Shown piece by piece: positions 47,606-57,493 of a stretch of 64,000 nt of DNA (positions are counted from its first letter, which is position 1; every line of letters starts with the position of its first letter). The notes under the pieces were generated by a model. That model worked only from the letters and a program-made list of their open reading frames with translations, was not told the DNA's origin and made no database searches. The translations under genes were made by a program, and so were the position numbers. Source of the stretch: Pseudovibrio exalbescens (lineage in GTDB: Bacteria > Pseudomonadota > Alphaproteobacteria > Rhizobiales > Stappiaceae); assembly GCF_028737195.1 (NCBI RefSeq), contig NZ_JAQZAJ010000009.1, positions 1 through 64,000 of the forward strand. Reading direction: 5' to 3'.

Positions 47606-48688
47606 TTACGCCTCCACCGGCATGTCGAGCGTCGCAAGACGGCCATTGGTTTCGAAAACAAGGAAGTTGCGCGGATCAAGGAACACCTCGATCTCATCGT
47701 CCACTTCAATGTTGCGGATGCCATGGGCAAGGGCGACCCAGGTCTCGCCCACGCAGTCCACGTGGATGAAACTCTCAGAGCCCGTAATCTCGGAGACCTG
47801 CACAACGCCCTTCAACGCAAAATGGTGGTCGGTGCGTTTGGAAAGGTGCAGGTGGTGTGGGCGGAAGCCCGCAATGTAAGGGCCATCGGCGAGAATCTTT
47901 TCGTTCTCGGCCACCGGGATCTGGTCCCCATTTGGCAACTCCAGCACATCGCCCTTCTTGACGATGCTGAGCGTGTTCATCGGCGGATCAGAGAAGGTCT
48001 GCGCTGTCACCAGCGTATTAGGCCGCTTGTAGACCTCCAGTGTCGGGCCGAACTGGCTGACTTCACCATGGTGAAGCGTTGCGGTCTTGCCGCCCAGCAA
48101 CAAGGCCTCGGACGGCTCGGTGGTTGCATAAACGAAAACAGCGCCGCTCTCGGCGAAAATCTTGGGCAACTCCGCGCGCAGCTCTTCACGCAGCTTGTAG
48201 TCCAGGTTCGCAAGCGGCTCATCCATGAGCACCAGATGCGCGCCCTTCACCAGCGCTCGTGCCAGTGCCGTGCGCTGCTGCTGACCACCTGACAGGTTCA
48301 GCGGCGTACGCTCAAGATAAGGAGTGAGTTTGAGAAGATCTGCCGCCTCCCGAACCTTGCGGTCCAGCTCTGCTTTCGGCAAGCCCGCAATCCGAAGAGG
48401 CGAAGCGATGTTTTCATAAACGGTCAGCGCGGGGTAGTTGATGAACTGCTGATAGACCATGGCCACGTCGCGCTTGCGCACGGAGTGCCCGGTCACATCC
48501 TTGCCATTTACGATAACTTGTCCTGAGGTCGGCTTGTCCAGCCCGGCCATCAGACGCATCAGGGTTGTTTTACCTGAGAGTGTGGGCCCAAGGAGCACGT
48601 TCAATGACCCAGGTTCAAGGGTCATGGACACGTCCTTAATATGGTCCACCCCGCCGACAACTTTGCCGACGCCTTTCAATTCCAGCAT
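47606..48688 (-). CDS. glpS: ABC transporter ATPase, GlpS-like, lacking the H-loop histidine
   Basis: 360 residues from the ATG at 48688, preceded by GGGAGGGCC; an upstream in-frame start (48715) is less likely. Walker A GPTLSGKT (34-41) is unusual in having TLS before GKT. Signature LSGGQQQR (132-139) is intact, Walker B LVLMDE with Glu157 is intact, and the H-loop reads VYATTEP (186-192), with Thr190 where His is normal. A regulatory TOBE-like domain follows. First gene of the operon, 6 bp before glpT. Confidence 0.92.
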   Translation of the reverse strand: MLELKGVGKVVGGVDHIKDVSMTLEPGSLNVLLGPTLSGKTTLMRLMAGLDKPTSGQVIVNGKDVTGHSVRKRDVAMVYQQFINYPALTVYENIASPLRIAGLPKAELDRKVREAADLLKLTPYLERTPLNLSGGQQQRTALARALVKGAHLVLMDEPLANLDYKLREELRAELPKIFAESGAVFVYATTEPSEALLLGGKTATLHHGEVSQFGPTLEVYKRPNTLVTAQTFSDPPMNTLSIVKKGDVLELPNGDQIPVAENEKILADGPYIAGFRPHHLHLSKRTDHHFALKGVVQVSEITGSESFIHVDCVGETWVALAHGIRNIEVDDEIEVFLDPRNFLVFETNGRLATLDMPVEA

Positions 48689-48715
48689 GTTGGCCCTCCC
48701 AAGGCCGCCAGCCAT

Positions 48716-49018
48716 TCACAGCTGACTCTGCCGTCGTGGCGTTCTTTTTCGATGTTCAGCACCTCAGCGGATCCCCACCCGACCTCCTATCCGAAGACTG
48801 GACAGATCTTGCGATGCTGGGCCCGGGGTCTGAGCTCCCAACCCCCGGCTTAGTAAACCAACTTATAAGGGATCATGCTTATAATCAAATTTCATTTTTC
48901 ATCACTTGGGACTATTTCGCGTAATTTCGAAATAAAAACGAAAGTTTCCGCAGGTGCGACGCCACCTCCGCGGCGGTCGAATGCCTGTGAAAAACCAAAG
49001 AAATTAGCTGATATACAC
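48716..49018. promoter_or_regulatory. Upstream control region of the glp-type operon
   Basis: About 300 bp without a gene. Two direct copies of CTTATAA (about 48863 and 48878) and two CG- or G-centred palindromes, ATTTCGAAAT (48924-48933) and GAAAGTTTC (48940-48948), lie in an AT-rich part. No promoter can be fixed. The elements may be sites for the LacI or a GntR regulator, but they do not match the palindrome at 42510. Confidence 0.4.
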
Positions 49019-49050
49019 AAAAAACGGGCGAATCCTTTCGGACTCGCCCG
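49019..49050 (-). terminator. Terminator of the TRAP transporter genes
   Basis: Stem CGGGCGAATCC / GGACTCGCCCG with a TTTC loop; on the minus strand it is followed by TTTTTTG. Confidence 0.88.
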
Positions 49051-49079
49051 CTAACCCAATGCGAAACTGAACTTTCGTC

Positions 49080-50837
49080 TTAGATAAATATGAGAATGCC
49101 CCCCGCGACCCCGTAGAGTAAACGCAAGTATGGCTTGGAAGGCGCAATCAAACCAAAGGAAATCAAGGAGAGACCGACACCGATTTTCGCCGCAGCCAAA
49201 AGGGCCGTAACCGGCGCACTCGCAAGCTCAATCAACGCTGGGTTCGCAATCATCCCCAGCGGGACCAGATAAAGCCCAATGCCCAGCGCCATGGCAAACA
49301 CTGCAACCTTCAGCCAGTTCTCCCCCACCATGCCAGCGGAGATGAACACCGCCCCGCAAACCGGCGGCGTGATGGTGGAAAGCAGCGCAAACCAGAACAC
49401 GAACATATGAGCCTGTAACGGCTCCAGCCCGATCTCGGTCAGGGCCGGACCGGCCACGGAGATGCAGATCACATAGGCAGCAGTTGTGGGCACCTCCATG
49501 CCAAGCACAAGGCAGGCCAGTGCGGTCAGAAGCAGGGCGGGCCAAAGCATGCCGCCAGAGCCCGACAGGATCAACGAGGTGATTTTCACCCCCAATCCGG
49601 TGATGCCGAGCGTTCCGATGATGATCGAAGCGCAGATGATGATTGCCGCAATGGTCGAGACCTGCTGGCCGGTGTTCATCAACGCCTGCTCCAACCGCGC
49701 CATCGTCCGCTCGCGGTCGAAACTCAAGGCCTTGTCGATGAACAGCAACGCAAAGGCCACCAGAATGGAAATGCAAGCGGCATACTGCGGTGTGAACTTC
49801 AACGCGAACATGGCAAACAGCAGCACCGCAAACGGCACAAGGAAGAAGGCAGAGGTGATCACCACCGTGCGCATGACCGGACGCTCATCAGCGCTCAAGC
49901 CCTTGAGCTCGTAGCGCCGCGAGAAGGCGTTGATGCCAACCCACACAGCAAGAAAGTAAAGAAATGCAGGCAGGATCGCCGCCGCCATGATGCCTGTGTA
50001 AGGCACACCGGTCAGCTCCACCATCACAAAGGCCCCCGCCCCCATCAGCGGCGGCGTGATCTGCCCGCCGGAAGATGCCACCGCCTCCACAGCGCCAGCA
50101 AGCGCGCGCGGATAGCCAAGCCGCGTCATGGCAGGCAGGGTGATTGCGCCGGTCGAGGCCACATTGGCAGAGGCCGAGCCGGAGACAGACCCAAACAGCG
50201 CTGAGGAGACAACCGAAACCTTGGCCGCGCCACCACGCAAACGGCCCGCAGCGGCGGCGGCCACATTCATGAAGCCCTGCCCGGCTTCACCCGCATTCAG
50301 CACCGCGCCAAAAATCACAAAAATGGCCACCACGCTTACGGAGATGCCCGTCAGGCTGCCCCACAGCCCGCCCTCGGCAATGGTCAGTGTGCCCAGATAG
50401 CTCTGCAGCGGAATGCCTGCATAGCCAAATTCGCCGGGGATATGCTCGCCAAACACGCCGTAGAGGATGGAGAGCAGCGCCACCAAGGGCAGCGGCCAAC
50501 CAATGGAACGGCGCGCCATTTCCAGCACCACGACCAGAAGCACAATGGCAATGCCAAGCTGAAAGTCGCCCATCAGATAGCCATACTGGTCGCCAAGCAT
50601 CTGCTGGTTCAGCGCGATCCAGAGACTGGCGAAAAGCCCGGCCGCACACAGCATCCATCCGGTTATCTTTTCAAACCGGTTCTTGGCTACGAAGATCAAA
50701 ACCCATGGCAAAGCCAGCGCCATATGCAGCGGACGACTGACAAGGTTCGGCACCAACCCGTAGAAGATCAGCCCGATATGGAAGACGATGGTCGCGCCGC
50801 CCAGCGCCACCCAAAGTGCACGGGAAAGTCCAGTCAC
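49080..50837 (-). CDS. TRAP transporter, fused small/large membrane subunits (TAXI type)
   Basis: About 585 residues, more than fifteen membrane helices. The first ~150 residues hold the extra helices corresponding to the fused small subunit; the rest is the DctM-like transport domain with FGSVSGSASANVASTGAITL and GGQITPPLMGAGAFVM, the discontinuous-helix motifs that bind Na+ and substrate-binding protein. I chose the GTG at 50837, six bases after AGGGG; the TTG one codon earlier is too close. Na+-driven import with the TAXI binding protein encoded just upstream. Confidence 0.92.
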   Translation of the reverse strand: MTGLSRALWVALGGATIVFHIGLIFYGLVPNLVSRPLHMALALPWVLIFVAKNRFEKITGWMLCAAGLFASLWIALNQQMLGDQYGYLMGDFQLGIAIVLLVVVLEMARRSIGWPLPLVALLSILYGVFGEHIPGEFGYAGIPLQSYLGTLTIAEGGLWGSLTGISVSVVAIFVIFGAVLNAGEAGQGFMNVAAAAAGRLRGGAAKVSVVSSALFGSVSGSASANVASTGAITLPAMTRLGYPRALAGAVEAVASSGGQITPPLMGAGAFVMVELTGVPYTGIMAAAILPAFLYFLAVWVGINAFSRRYELKGLSADERPVMRTVVITSAFFLVPFAVLLFAMFALKFTPQYAACISILVAFALLFIDKALSFDRERTMARLEQALMNTGQQVSTIAAIIICASIIIGTLGITGLGVKITSLILSGSGGMLWPALLLTALACLVLGMEVPTTAAYVICISVAGPALTEIGLEPLQAHMFVFWFALLSTITPPVCGAVFISAGMVGENWLKVAVFAMALGIGLYLVPLGMIANPALIELASAPVTALLAAAKIGVGLSLISFGLIAPSKPYLRLLYGVAGGILIFI

Positions 50838-50857
50838 CAATTGCCCCTAAAAACTGA

Positions 50858-50882
50858 AGGCCCGAACCAAGCGTCCGGGCCT
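50858..50882 (-). other. Intercistronic hairpin between TAXI binding protein and TRAP membrane genes
   Basis: Perfect 8 bp stem AAGGCCCG / CGGGCCTT with a 9 bp loop. On the minus strand it is followed by CAGTTTTTAGG just before the TRAP start. It could act as a partial terminator or protect the upstream mRNA, giving more binding protein than transporter, as in other binding-protein operons. Confidence 0.65.
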
Positions 50883-50906
50883 TGTGCATTCGTTGTGTTG
50901 CGTCAC

Positions 50907-51860
50907 TTAACGCAGGCTATCCGGCACCGCAATGCCAGCTTCATCATAGTAGCGCAGCGCGCCCGGATGCAGCTTGGTCTGATTATGCGCCAGCATGGCC
51001 GCATCCACGCCAGCCCACCAGGCCGCACTCTCCGCCAGCTTTGCCTTTTCCTCCCAGAAAGCCTTGGTAACCGCATAAGCGGTGTCATCATCCATCTGTG
51101 TCGTGGTGTAGGCAATCACAGGAAGAGAGGTGGTGGTAATATCTGCGTCCTGTCCGGTGTACGTTCCTGCAGGAATCACGATCTTGGTTCGCTTGGTCTG
51201 AGCGATCTCGTCTTCAGAAAGGCTCAGCACCTCAACATCAACACTTGCCGCCGCCTCAATGACGTTTGGCGCCGGATAGGAGCCTGCAGTCACAAAGCCG
51301 TCGATCTGGCCGTTCTTGAGTGCAGAAACAGCGTTGGACAGTTCAACATTAGCCAGTTCAACACCATCTTTCACGCCGAACAGCTCAAGATACTTCGCGC
51401 CTTCACGCGCGCCAAAAGAGCCTTTGCCAATGAGGATTTTCTTGCCCTTCAGGTCTTCGAAGCCCGCGACATTGGCGTCTGCGCGCGTAACGAAATGCAT
51501 GGTAAGCGACGGGATCGGGAACAGCGCGCGAATTTCGTCAAAACGCGGGTTTGCCCGGCCTTCAAACATGGCCTTGCCCGCTTGAGCCAGAGGCACAAGG
51601 GCGGGCGGTGTGGTGAACATGTAGTTGCCCGGGCGCACCGAAGCCTCCATCACGTTCTGAACAGACCCTTGGCTTTCCTCAACGGTCACGATGATCTCGC
51701 CGCCGGAAGCGGCCTTGATGGCCTCCGCCGCCTGAACCGCCATCTGATAGTAGGACGTGCCGGTCTTGGCCGACTTGTAGGTAACGCGTGTCTGCGCCTG
51801 CGCTGTAACGGTGAGAGCCAGCACAGCGGCACCCAACGCCAATCCCTTCAGTAATTTCAT
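50907..51860 (-). CDS. TAXI-family TRAP transporter solute-binding protein
   Basis: 317 residues from the ATG at 51860, preceded by GAGGGGAC; the longer frame to 52028 has no good start. Signal peptide MKLLKGLALGAAVLALTVTA, cleaved after about AQAQ. The mature N-terminus TRVTYKSAKTGTSYYQMAVQ and GFEDLKGKKILIGKGSFGAR are typical of TAXI (NMT1-like) proteins. Ligands of characterised relatives are dicarboxylates or glutamate; not predictable here. Confidence 0.9.
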   Translation of the reverse strand: MKLLKGLALGAAVLALTVTAQAQTRVTYKSAKTGTSYYQMAVQAAEAIKAASGGEIIVTVEESQGSVQNVMEASVRPGNYMFTTPPALVPLAQAGKAMFEGRANPRFDEIRALFPIPSLTMHFVTRADANVAGFEDLKGKKILIGKGSFGAREGAKYLELFGVKDGVELANVELSNAVSALKNGQIDGFVTAGSYPAPNVIEAAASVDVEVLSLSEDEIAQTKRTKIVIPAGTYTGQDADITTTSLPVIAYTTTQMDDDTAYAVTKAFWEEKAKLAESAAWWAGVDAAMLAHNQTKLHPGALRYYDEAGIAVPDSLR

Positions 51861-52325
51861 CTTGTCCCCTCGGGCACTCTTTGTTTTCCTCCCACACCAC
51901 CACGGCGGTGCATGTGGCTCACTATACACAATATCCGCGAGAAGACATTGAGCAGTCCTGATAGTTGAGCGAGAAAATATCAGCAATTTCATTGCGTGGC
52001 AGAGCGCTGTTTGTCGCGCTTTGGGCACAACCCACTCAAGTTGCTGGGGACCGCGTCCCGCGATCCTCCGAGATCAGTGAGGCTCGATAACCTGTTAGAG
52101 GGCTAACAACACCCCTCTTCCCATTGCGTAATAACAACCAGTACGTGCCCGTAAATTGTAGACATATGCAACTCAAATATTGCTAAAACTCTCGATTTTT
52201 CCCTAATTTCTGCGGATTGCGAGCGTCATGGAAACTTCAAAAATCCGTCATTGCAAAGCAGTATGACGACCATAGGTTGCTGAGACTTACGCAGTAACCT
52301 TTATCCAAACAAACAGGGGGCTTCC
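51861..52325. other. Intergenic region between TAXI binding protein and phytase-like gene
   Basis: 465 bp, rather AT-rich, with no credible gene. It must hold the promoters of both divergent genes. AGGGGG precedes the plus-strand start. I see no clear operator or known RNA motif. Confidence 0.5.
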
Positions 52326-54548
52326 ATGCGAGAGTTCAAGCGTCGTTTGATCGGCGGTATCAGCTTGGCAATCATCGCTGCAACGGCTTCAGCCGCAAAC
52401 GCAGCAGACGGAAAATTCTTCGAGCGCATCGCGACTTACCCGGTCTTCAAGACCCTCGCTGAAGGCGTTGACCCAGCAACTGAAACCGTTGCCGAAATCA
52501 TCAGCGCCTCCAAAGATGGCCGCACCCTCGTCTTCACAGACAGCCCGGGTGACGCACTCGTATTCCTCGACATCACCGACCCGGCCAATCCTGTACCCGC
52601 AGGCCGTGCCGATTTGGGTGGTGAGCCTACTTCCGTTTCCGTTGCCGCCAAGTATGCCCTTGCTGGCGTCAACACCTCGGAAAGCTACACCGCCCCTTCC
52701 GGTTATCTGGCGGTTGTAGATCTGGAGACCAAAGAAGTTGTTGCCAAGTGTGATGCTTCTGGTCAGCCAGACTCCGTTGCTCTTTCCAAAGACGGCAAGT
52801 TCGTTGCCATCGCCATTGAGAACGAGCGCGACGAAGACCTTAACGACGGTGTGATCCCACAGCTTCCAGCTGGCCACCTCACCATCTTCGATCTGGACGC
52901 CGACGGCATGCCAACCAACTGTGAGACAGCTCGCACTGTTGAAATGACCGGCCTTGCCGACGTTGCCCCAACCGATCCAGAGCCAGAATTCGTTTCCATC
53001 AACGATGACAATCTCGCTGTTGTCACGCTGCAGGAAAACAACCATCTGGCCATCGTTGATCTGGCATCCGGTGAAGTCGTCACGCACTTCTCCGCAGGCA
53101 CCTCTTCTGCTGATGCGATCCCGGTCAAGAAAGCACGCATGAGCGATGCATCCGGCTCAATCACCGATGTACCGCGCGAGCCAGACGCTGTTGCATGGAT
53201 CGATGCCGACCGCTTCGTGACCGCAAACGAAGGTGACTACGAAGGCGGCTCTCGCGGCTTCACAATCTGGAACAAGGACGGCGAAGTCCTGTTCGACAGC
53301 GGCGCACAGATGGAACACCTGGGCATGTCCCATGGCCACTACCCATCCAAGCGCGCACACAAGAAGGGCACCGAGCCTGAAGGTGTTGCAGTTGGCACGT
53401 TCGGTGACGACACCCTCATCTTTGTGAACTCCGAGCGCGGCAACTTCGTTGCAGTCTACAAGGACACTGGCGGCGAGCCAGAATTCGTCCAGTTCCTGCC
53501 GACACACATCGCGCCTGAAGGCCTGCTTGCCCTCTCAGAGAACGGCCTGTTTGTTGTTGCAAACGAAAAGGACGAAGCTGAAGAAGGCGTTCGCGCTCAC
53601 GTTGGCATCTACAAGTTCGGCGCAGACGCTGCTGAGTACCCGCAGCTGATCTCCGAAACCGATCCAAAGACCGGCGCACCAATCGGCTGGGGTGCGATCT
53701 CCGGCATGGCTGGCGACCCAACTGACGCCTCCAAGATCTACGCTGTAAGCGACAGCTTCTACGACGCAGCGCGCATCTTCACCCTCGACGTTTCCGAAAT
53801 GCCTGCAAAGATCGTTTCCCACGTCGACCTGACCGGCGGCTCCGCTGAGAAGTACGACCTAGAAGGCATCGCAATCCGCAAGGATGGCGGCTTCTGGCTT
53901 GCGTCTGAAGGTCACCCGGGCAAAGAACTGCAGCACTACCTGCTTCAGGTAACGGCTGACGGTGCCATTGAGCAGGAAATCACTCTGCCAGAAACGCTCA
54001 TCGAGCAGGCAAAGCGGTTCTCCCTCGAAGGCGTGACTGAAGCTGAAATCAACGGCACGCCAGTTGTTGTGGTTGCTGTTCAGCGCGAGTGGAACGACGA
54101 CCCGAAGGGCATGACCAAGCTCGGCATCTACAATCCTGCAGACAAGAGCTGGGGTTTCGTTCACTACCCGCTGGACGCACCAAAGAGCCCTGCTGGCGGC
54201 TGGGTTGGCCTTTCTGAAGTCACCTACCTCGGCGACAACAAGCTGGCTGTTGTAGAGCGCGACAACAAGGGCGGCACCGACGCTGCGATCAAGCAGGTAA
54301 CCGTTGTGTCTCTGGATGGCGTGACCCCTGCGGCCCACGGCGAAGAGCTTCCGGTTCTGGAAAAGAAGGTCGTTCTGGACCTCCTGCCTCAGATGTCAGC
54401 CACCAACGGCTGGACCCCAGACAAGGTCGAAGGTCTGGCGATCACCGCAGATGGCCGCATCCTCATCTCCACCGACAATGACGGCGTTGACGATGCTTCC
54501 GGTGAAAGCCTGTTCTTTGACATGGGCGAAGTCTCCAAGCTGAACTAA
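52326..54548 (+). CDS. Exported phytase-like esterase (beta-propeller) protein
   Basis: 740 residues. Signal peptide from KRRLIGGISLAIIAATASA with cleavage after about ANA. The first ~340 residues look like a YVTN-type beta-propeller (repeated VVDLET, AIVDLASGEVV strands). Residues ~450-735 match the 'esterase-like activity of phytase' domain: GWGAISGMAGDP, YDLEGIAIRKDGGFWLASEG, FSLEGVTEAEINGTPVVVV and VEGLAITADGRILISTDNDG. Very acidic, as expected of a marine periplasmic or secreted protein. A role in phosphate-ester use is possible but not shown. No operon partner. Confidence 0.85.
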   Translation: MREFKRRLIGGISLAIIAATASAANAADGKFFERIATYPVFKTLAEGVDPATETVAEIISASKDGRTLVFTDSPGDALVFLDITDPANPVPAGRADLGGEPTSVSVAAKYALAGVNTSESYTAPSGYLAVVDLETKEVVAKCDASGQPDSVALSKDGKFVAIAIENERDEDLNDGVIPQLPAGHLTIFDLDADGMPTNCETARTVEMTGLADVAPTDPEPEFVSINDDNLAVVTLQENNHLAIVDLASGEVVTHFSAGTSSADAIPVKKARMSDASGSITDVPREPDAVAWIDADRFVTANEGDYEGGSRGFTIWNKDGEVLFDSGAQMEHLGMSHGHYPSKRAHKKGTEPEGVAVGTFGDDTLIFVNSERGNFVAVYKDTGGEPEFVQFLPTHIAPEGLLALSENGLFVVANEKDEAEEGVRAHVGIYKFGADAAEYPQLISETDPKTGAPIGWGAISGMAGDPTDASKIYAVSDSFYDAARIFTLDVSEMPAKIVSHVDLTGGSAEKYDLEGIAIRKDGGFWLASEGHPGKELQHYLLQVTADGAIEQEITLPETLIEQAKRFSLEGVTEAEINGTPVVVVAVQREWNDDPKGMTKLGIYNPADKSWGFVHYPLDAPKSPAGGWVGLSEVTYLGDNKLAVVERDNKGGTDAAIKQVTVVSLDGVTPAAHGEELPVLEKKVVLDLLPQMSATNGWTPDKVEGLAITADGRILISTDNDGVDDASGESLFFDMGEVSKLN

Positions 54549-54570
54549 ACTCTTTAAGCGCAGAAAATTC

Positions 54571-54604
54571 AGGCCCGGCGGACGCGGTTCGTCGGGCCTT
54601 TTTG
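54571..54604 (+). terminator. Terminator of the phytase-like gene
   Basis: Stem AGGCCCGGCG / CGTCGGGCCT with one mismatch, then TTTTT. Confidence 0.9.
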
Positions 54605-55102
54605 CTTGCCGGTGCCCCTCCCTTGCACAGTAACGGCCAGATTATAAACGGCGTTACACGTGCGCGACTCAACGGTTGCAAGCAAAAAAAGCCGCTACCC
54701 GGCGTCTTCAGCAGCCGCACATCCCCAAAAAACTAAAGTAGTCACCAAAGTTTAATACAACCATCAAAACGCGGCTTGAAAATTATTTACTCGCCTGAAG
54801 TAAAATTCAGAGAGCCCTTCTCAAAACGACAGCAAGCGCGCTTCAACGATCCTCGCACGAAGCCAACCCCTTATCACCGCTTGGTCTTTTATTAGCAAAT
54901 GCGAATAATCAAGCCACACCCCTCACCGCCCGTTCCTGACGCCAACACACCAAGTGGCCCCGCCGCCCCACTGGTCCACGCCACGCTCCGCCCTTCCATA
55001 AGCGTCACCTCAAGGCCCAACTGGCTTCATCGATTAAGGATGAGTTAAGCACTGCTGCCTGACGCTGAAGCATCGACCAGTAACAAACAGTGGCGCGGTT
55101 CA
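54605..55102. promoter_or_regulatory. Upstream region of the first chemoreceptor gene
   Basis: About 500 bp without a gene. Near the right end, GATTAAGGATGAGTTAAGC (55032-55050) closely resembles 59872-59890 upstream of the third chemoreceptor; both lie about 50-70 bp before the start. It is a candidate shared promoter or regulator box. No clear ribosome site precedes 55103. Confidence 0.5.
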
Positions 55103-57133
55103 ATGTCTCTCAAGCTGAAAATTTTCACGTATTCGAACCTCATTCTCGTAATTGGTTTTGTTGCTCTCATCAGCATAGTCACCGTTTTGATGTCCAGCAT
55201 GGCTGAGCACGACGGCGAAGATCTCATGCTTGAGAACGCAAAACTTCAGGGCAACATCGCTCAAGCCAGCATCGGCGTTTACGAGCACGCCGCAGCGACC
55301 ATGGCCGATGCCTATGAAGGTGCCATTGCCAACCTCAACCCGTCGCGAGATGACATCGCCGCGATGGCGCGCCACTTCCTCAGCACAAACGACAAGCTGC
55401 TCGCCTTCTCCACCATTCTGGAGCCTGACGTGATCGGCCGCGATGCCGACCACAAGAACACCGGCCTGTCCAACGCCAACGGACAGTTCGAGGCTTACAT
55501 GTTCCGTGCCAATGGCGGCGTGGACAGCAGCCTTGTGGGCATGCTCACCGACGCGCCAGAGGTTTGGTATTATCCAGCGGTCCGCGCCAAGAAGACCGTC
55601 ATGACCGCCCCATATGAGTATGAACTCAACGGCGAAACGGTCCTGATGATTTCCGCGATCAACCCCATGTTTGACAGCGCCAGAAATGTGATCGGCGCCG
55701 CCATCGTCGACATCACCTTGAACGAAATCACCGACCAGATCACGGCCACCAAAAAGTTCCAGACCGGGTACGTGGGCATCATCGCAGACAACGGCGTCTG
55801 GGTGGCCAACAGCAACACATCCCTCATCGGCCAGGAGGCCACCCCCGAAGTGCTGGACCTTACCAAGCAGGCCCAAAGCGCAACAACAGTTTTTGAAACC
55901 GGTGATCAGCGCACCGGCGTCAGCCCGTTCACGCTGCCCGGCACAGAGCAAGTCTGGTACGCCGTGCTCACCGTTGACAACACAGAGCTCCTCGCCCGTG
56001 CCAACACCACGCGCAACACTGCCATCATCGTTGCCCTTCTGGCCATCGCCATCGGAACGGTTGTCATGTGGCTGGTCGGCTCCAACATCGCCAAGCCAAT
56101 CATTCGCACAACAGAGCGCATGCACGGCCTCACAGAGGGTGACACCGCAACACCGGTTGAATACACAGACCGCAGCGATGAAATCGGCCAGATGGCTTCA
56201 GCACTGGAAGTCTTCGTCAAGAACGCAATTGAACGTGAGCAGCTTCAGAGCGACTCTGAACAAGAGCAGATCGCGCGTCTGGAACGCCAGAAGCGAATTG
56301 ACCAGCTGATTGCTGACTTTGACGCCAGCGTCAAGGAGAGCTTGAACAACGTCTCCACCAACTCGTTGGAGCTCAAGGAAACCGCAAAGGTGCTGACCGG
56401 CATTGCGGAAAGCACCACCTCCCGCTCCACCACGGCCGCCGCTTCTTCTGAAGAAGCCTCCACAAACGTGCAAACGGTCGCCTCGGCTGCCGAGGAACTC
56501 GCCGCGTCAATCGAAGAGATCAGCCGTCAGGTTGGCCACACCCAAGGCGTGGTCGCAAGCGCCACCACAACAACGCAAACCACAAACGGCAAGGTCGAAA
56601 GCCTCGATGCAGCCGCACAGCGCATTGGCGAAGTGCTCACGCTCATTCAGGCCATCGCAGAACAAACCAACCTGCTTGCGCTCAATGCCACCATTGAGGC
56701 CGCCCGCGCTGGCGAAGCAGGTAAGGGCTTTGCTGTCGTGGCCGCAGAGGTAAAAGAACTGGCAAACCAGACCTCCAAGGCAACGGAAGAGATCTCCAGC
56801 CAGATCGTGGGCATCCAAAACTCCTCCAAGGAGGCCGTTGAAGCCATTGGTGCCATTGCCAAGACGATGGGCGATGTCAACAACATCACTCAGTCCATTG
56901 CTGCAGCAGTGGAGCAACAAGGCGCGGCCACAACGGAGATCAGCGAAAACGTGCAGCAGGCAGCCACCGGCACCCGCGACGTAGCGGAAAATATGTCCGG
57001 CGTCACGGCATCTGCCAGTGAAACGAGCGCAACAGCCGCGCAGGTTCTGTCAGCCTCGGAAGCCCTCATGGCACAGGCAGACAACCTTCAGGACAACATC
57101 GCCAGCTTCCTGCACAACGTCCGCAGCGCCTGA
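55103..57133 (+). CDS. Methyl-accepting chemotaxis protein 1 (dCache sensor)
   Basis: 676 residues. Membrane helix ~11-31, periplasmic double-Cache-like sensor ~32-300 (with EVWYYPAV at 153-160 and a later Asp in PMFD and IVDI), second helix ~306-326, HAMP ~327-380 and a long signalling coiled coil ending in NVRSA. The hairpin tip is [20 protein letters not shown]. Sensor binds an unknown small ligand. First of four tandem paralogues separated by 350-420 bp, each with its own terminator, so each is likely transcribed alone. No cheR-binding pentapeptide at the C-terminus. Confidence 0.93.
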   Translation: MSLKLKIFTYSNLILVIGFVALISIVTVLMSSMAEHDGEDLMLENAKLQGNIAQASIGVYEHAAATMADAYEGAIANLNPSRDDIAAMARHFLSTNDKLLAFSTILEPDVIGRDADHKNTGLSNANGQFEAYMFRANGGVDSSLVGMLTDAPEVWYYPAVRAKKTVMTAPYEYELNGETVLMISAINPMFDSARNVIGAAIVDITLNEITDQITATKKFQTGYVGIIADNGVWVANSNTSLIGQEATPEVLDLTKQAQSATTVFETGDQRTGVSPFTLPGTEQVWYAVLTVDNTELLARANTTRNTAIIVALLAIAIGTVVMWLVGSNIAKPIIRTTERMHGLTEGDTATPVEYTDRSDEIGQMASALEVFVKNAIEREQLQSDSEQEQIARLERQKRIDQLIADFDASVKESLNNVSTNSLELKETAKVLTGIAESTTSRSTTAAASSEEASTNVQTVASAAEELAASIEEISRQVGHTQGVVASATTTTQTTNGKVESLDAAAQRIGEVLTLIQAIAEQTNLLALNATIEAARAGEAGKGFAVVAAEVKELANQTSKATEEISSQIVGIQNSSKEAVEAIGAIAKTMGDVNNITQSIAAAVEQQGAATTEISENVQQAATGTRDVAENMSGVTASASETSATAAQVLSASEALMAQADNLQDNIASFLHNVRSA

Positions 57134-57162
57134 GGGCAGTTGCACAGATCAAACACACCTGA

Positions 57163-57194
57163 GGGCTGGTTTTCCGCTGGAAGCCAGCCCTTTT
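57163..57194 (+). terminator. Terminator of chemoreceptor gene 1
   Basis: Stem GGGCTGG / CCAGCCC with a 14-base loop that may itself pair, followed by TTTT. Confidence 0.8.
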
Positions 57195-57493
57195 CACGCG
57201 CACCGCTACACTGCATTTAAAAACAACAGACCTAAGAAGCCAGCTAATAAAGCAAATCGAGTCGCAAATCACACCAGCGTGAAATATAAAAGACCAGTAT
57301 ACTTGAATATTTGGCAAGCCTCGCGCAAGCTTCAGCGGAAAAATCGATTATTTCTATTCTTCATTGCCAAACAGAGATGATATATTTTCTTCTCTACTTC
57401 CTTCTTTAATAGAGTTCATCTTCACTTAACATTTGAAGCGGATATAGCGCCTGAAGCGCAGATTGCGCCAAGCAACCCATTCAGGTGATGTGT
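57195..57493. other. Intergenic region between chemoreceptors 1 and 2
   Basis: About 300 bp, AT-rich in the middle. CTTTAATAGAGTTC..CTTCACTTAAC near 57400-57430 is only loosely like the ATTAAGG..TTAAG box of receptors 1 and 3. No gene seen. Confidence 0.5.

Noticed and set aside
46811-48292. 493-codon plus-strand frame opposite the ABC ATPase genes
   Set aside because: Antisense shadow crossing two genes with clear Walker motifs on the other strand.
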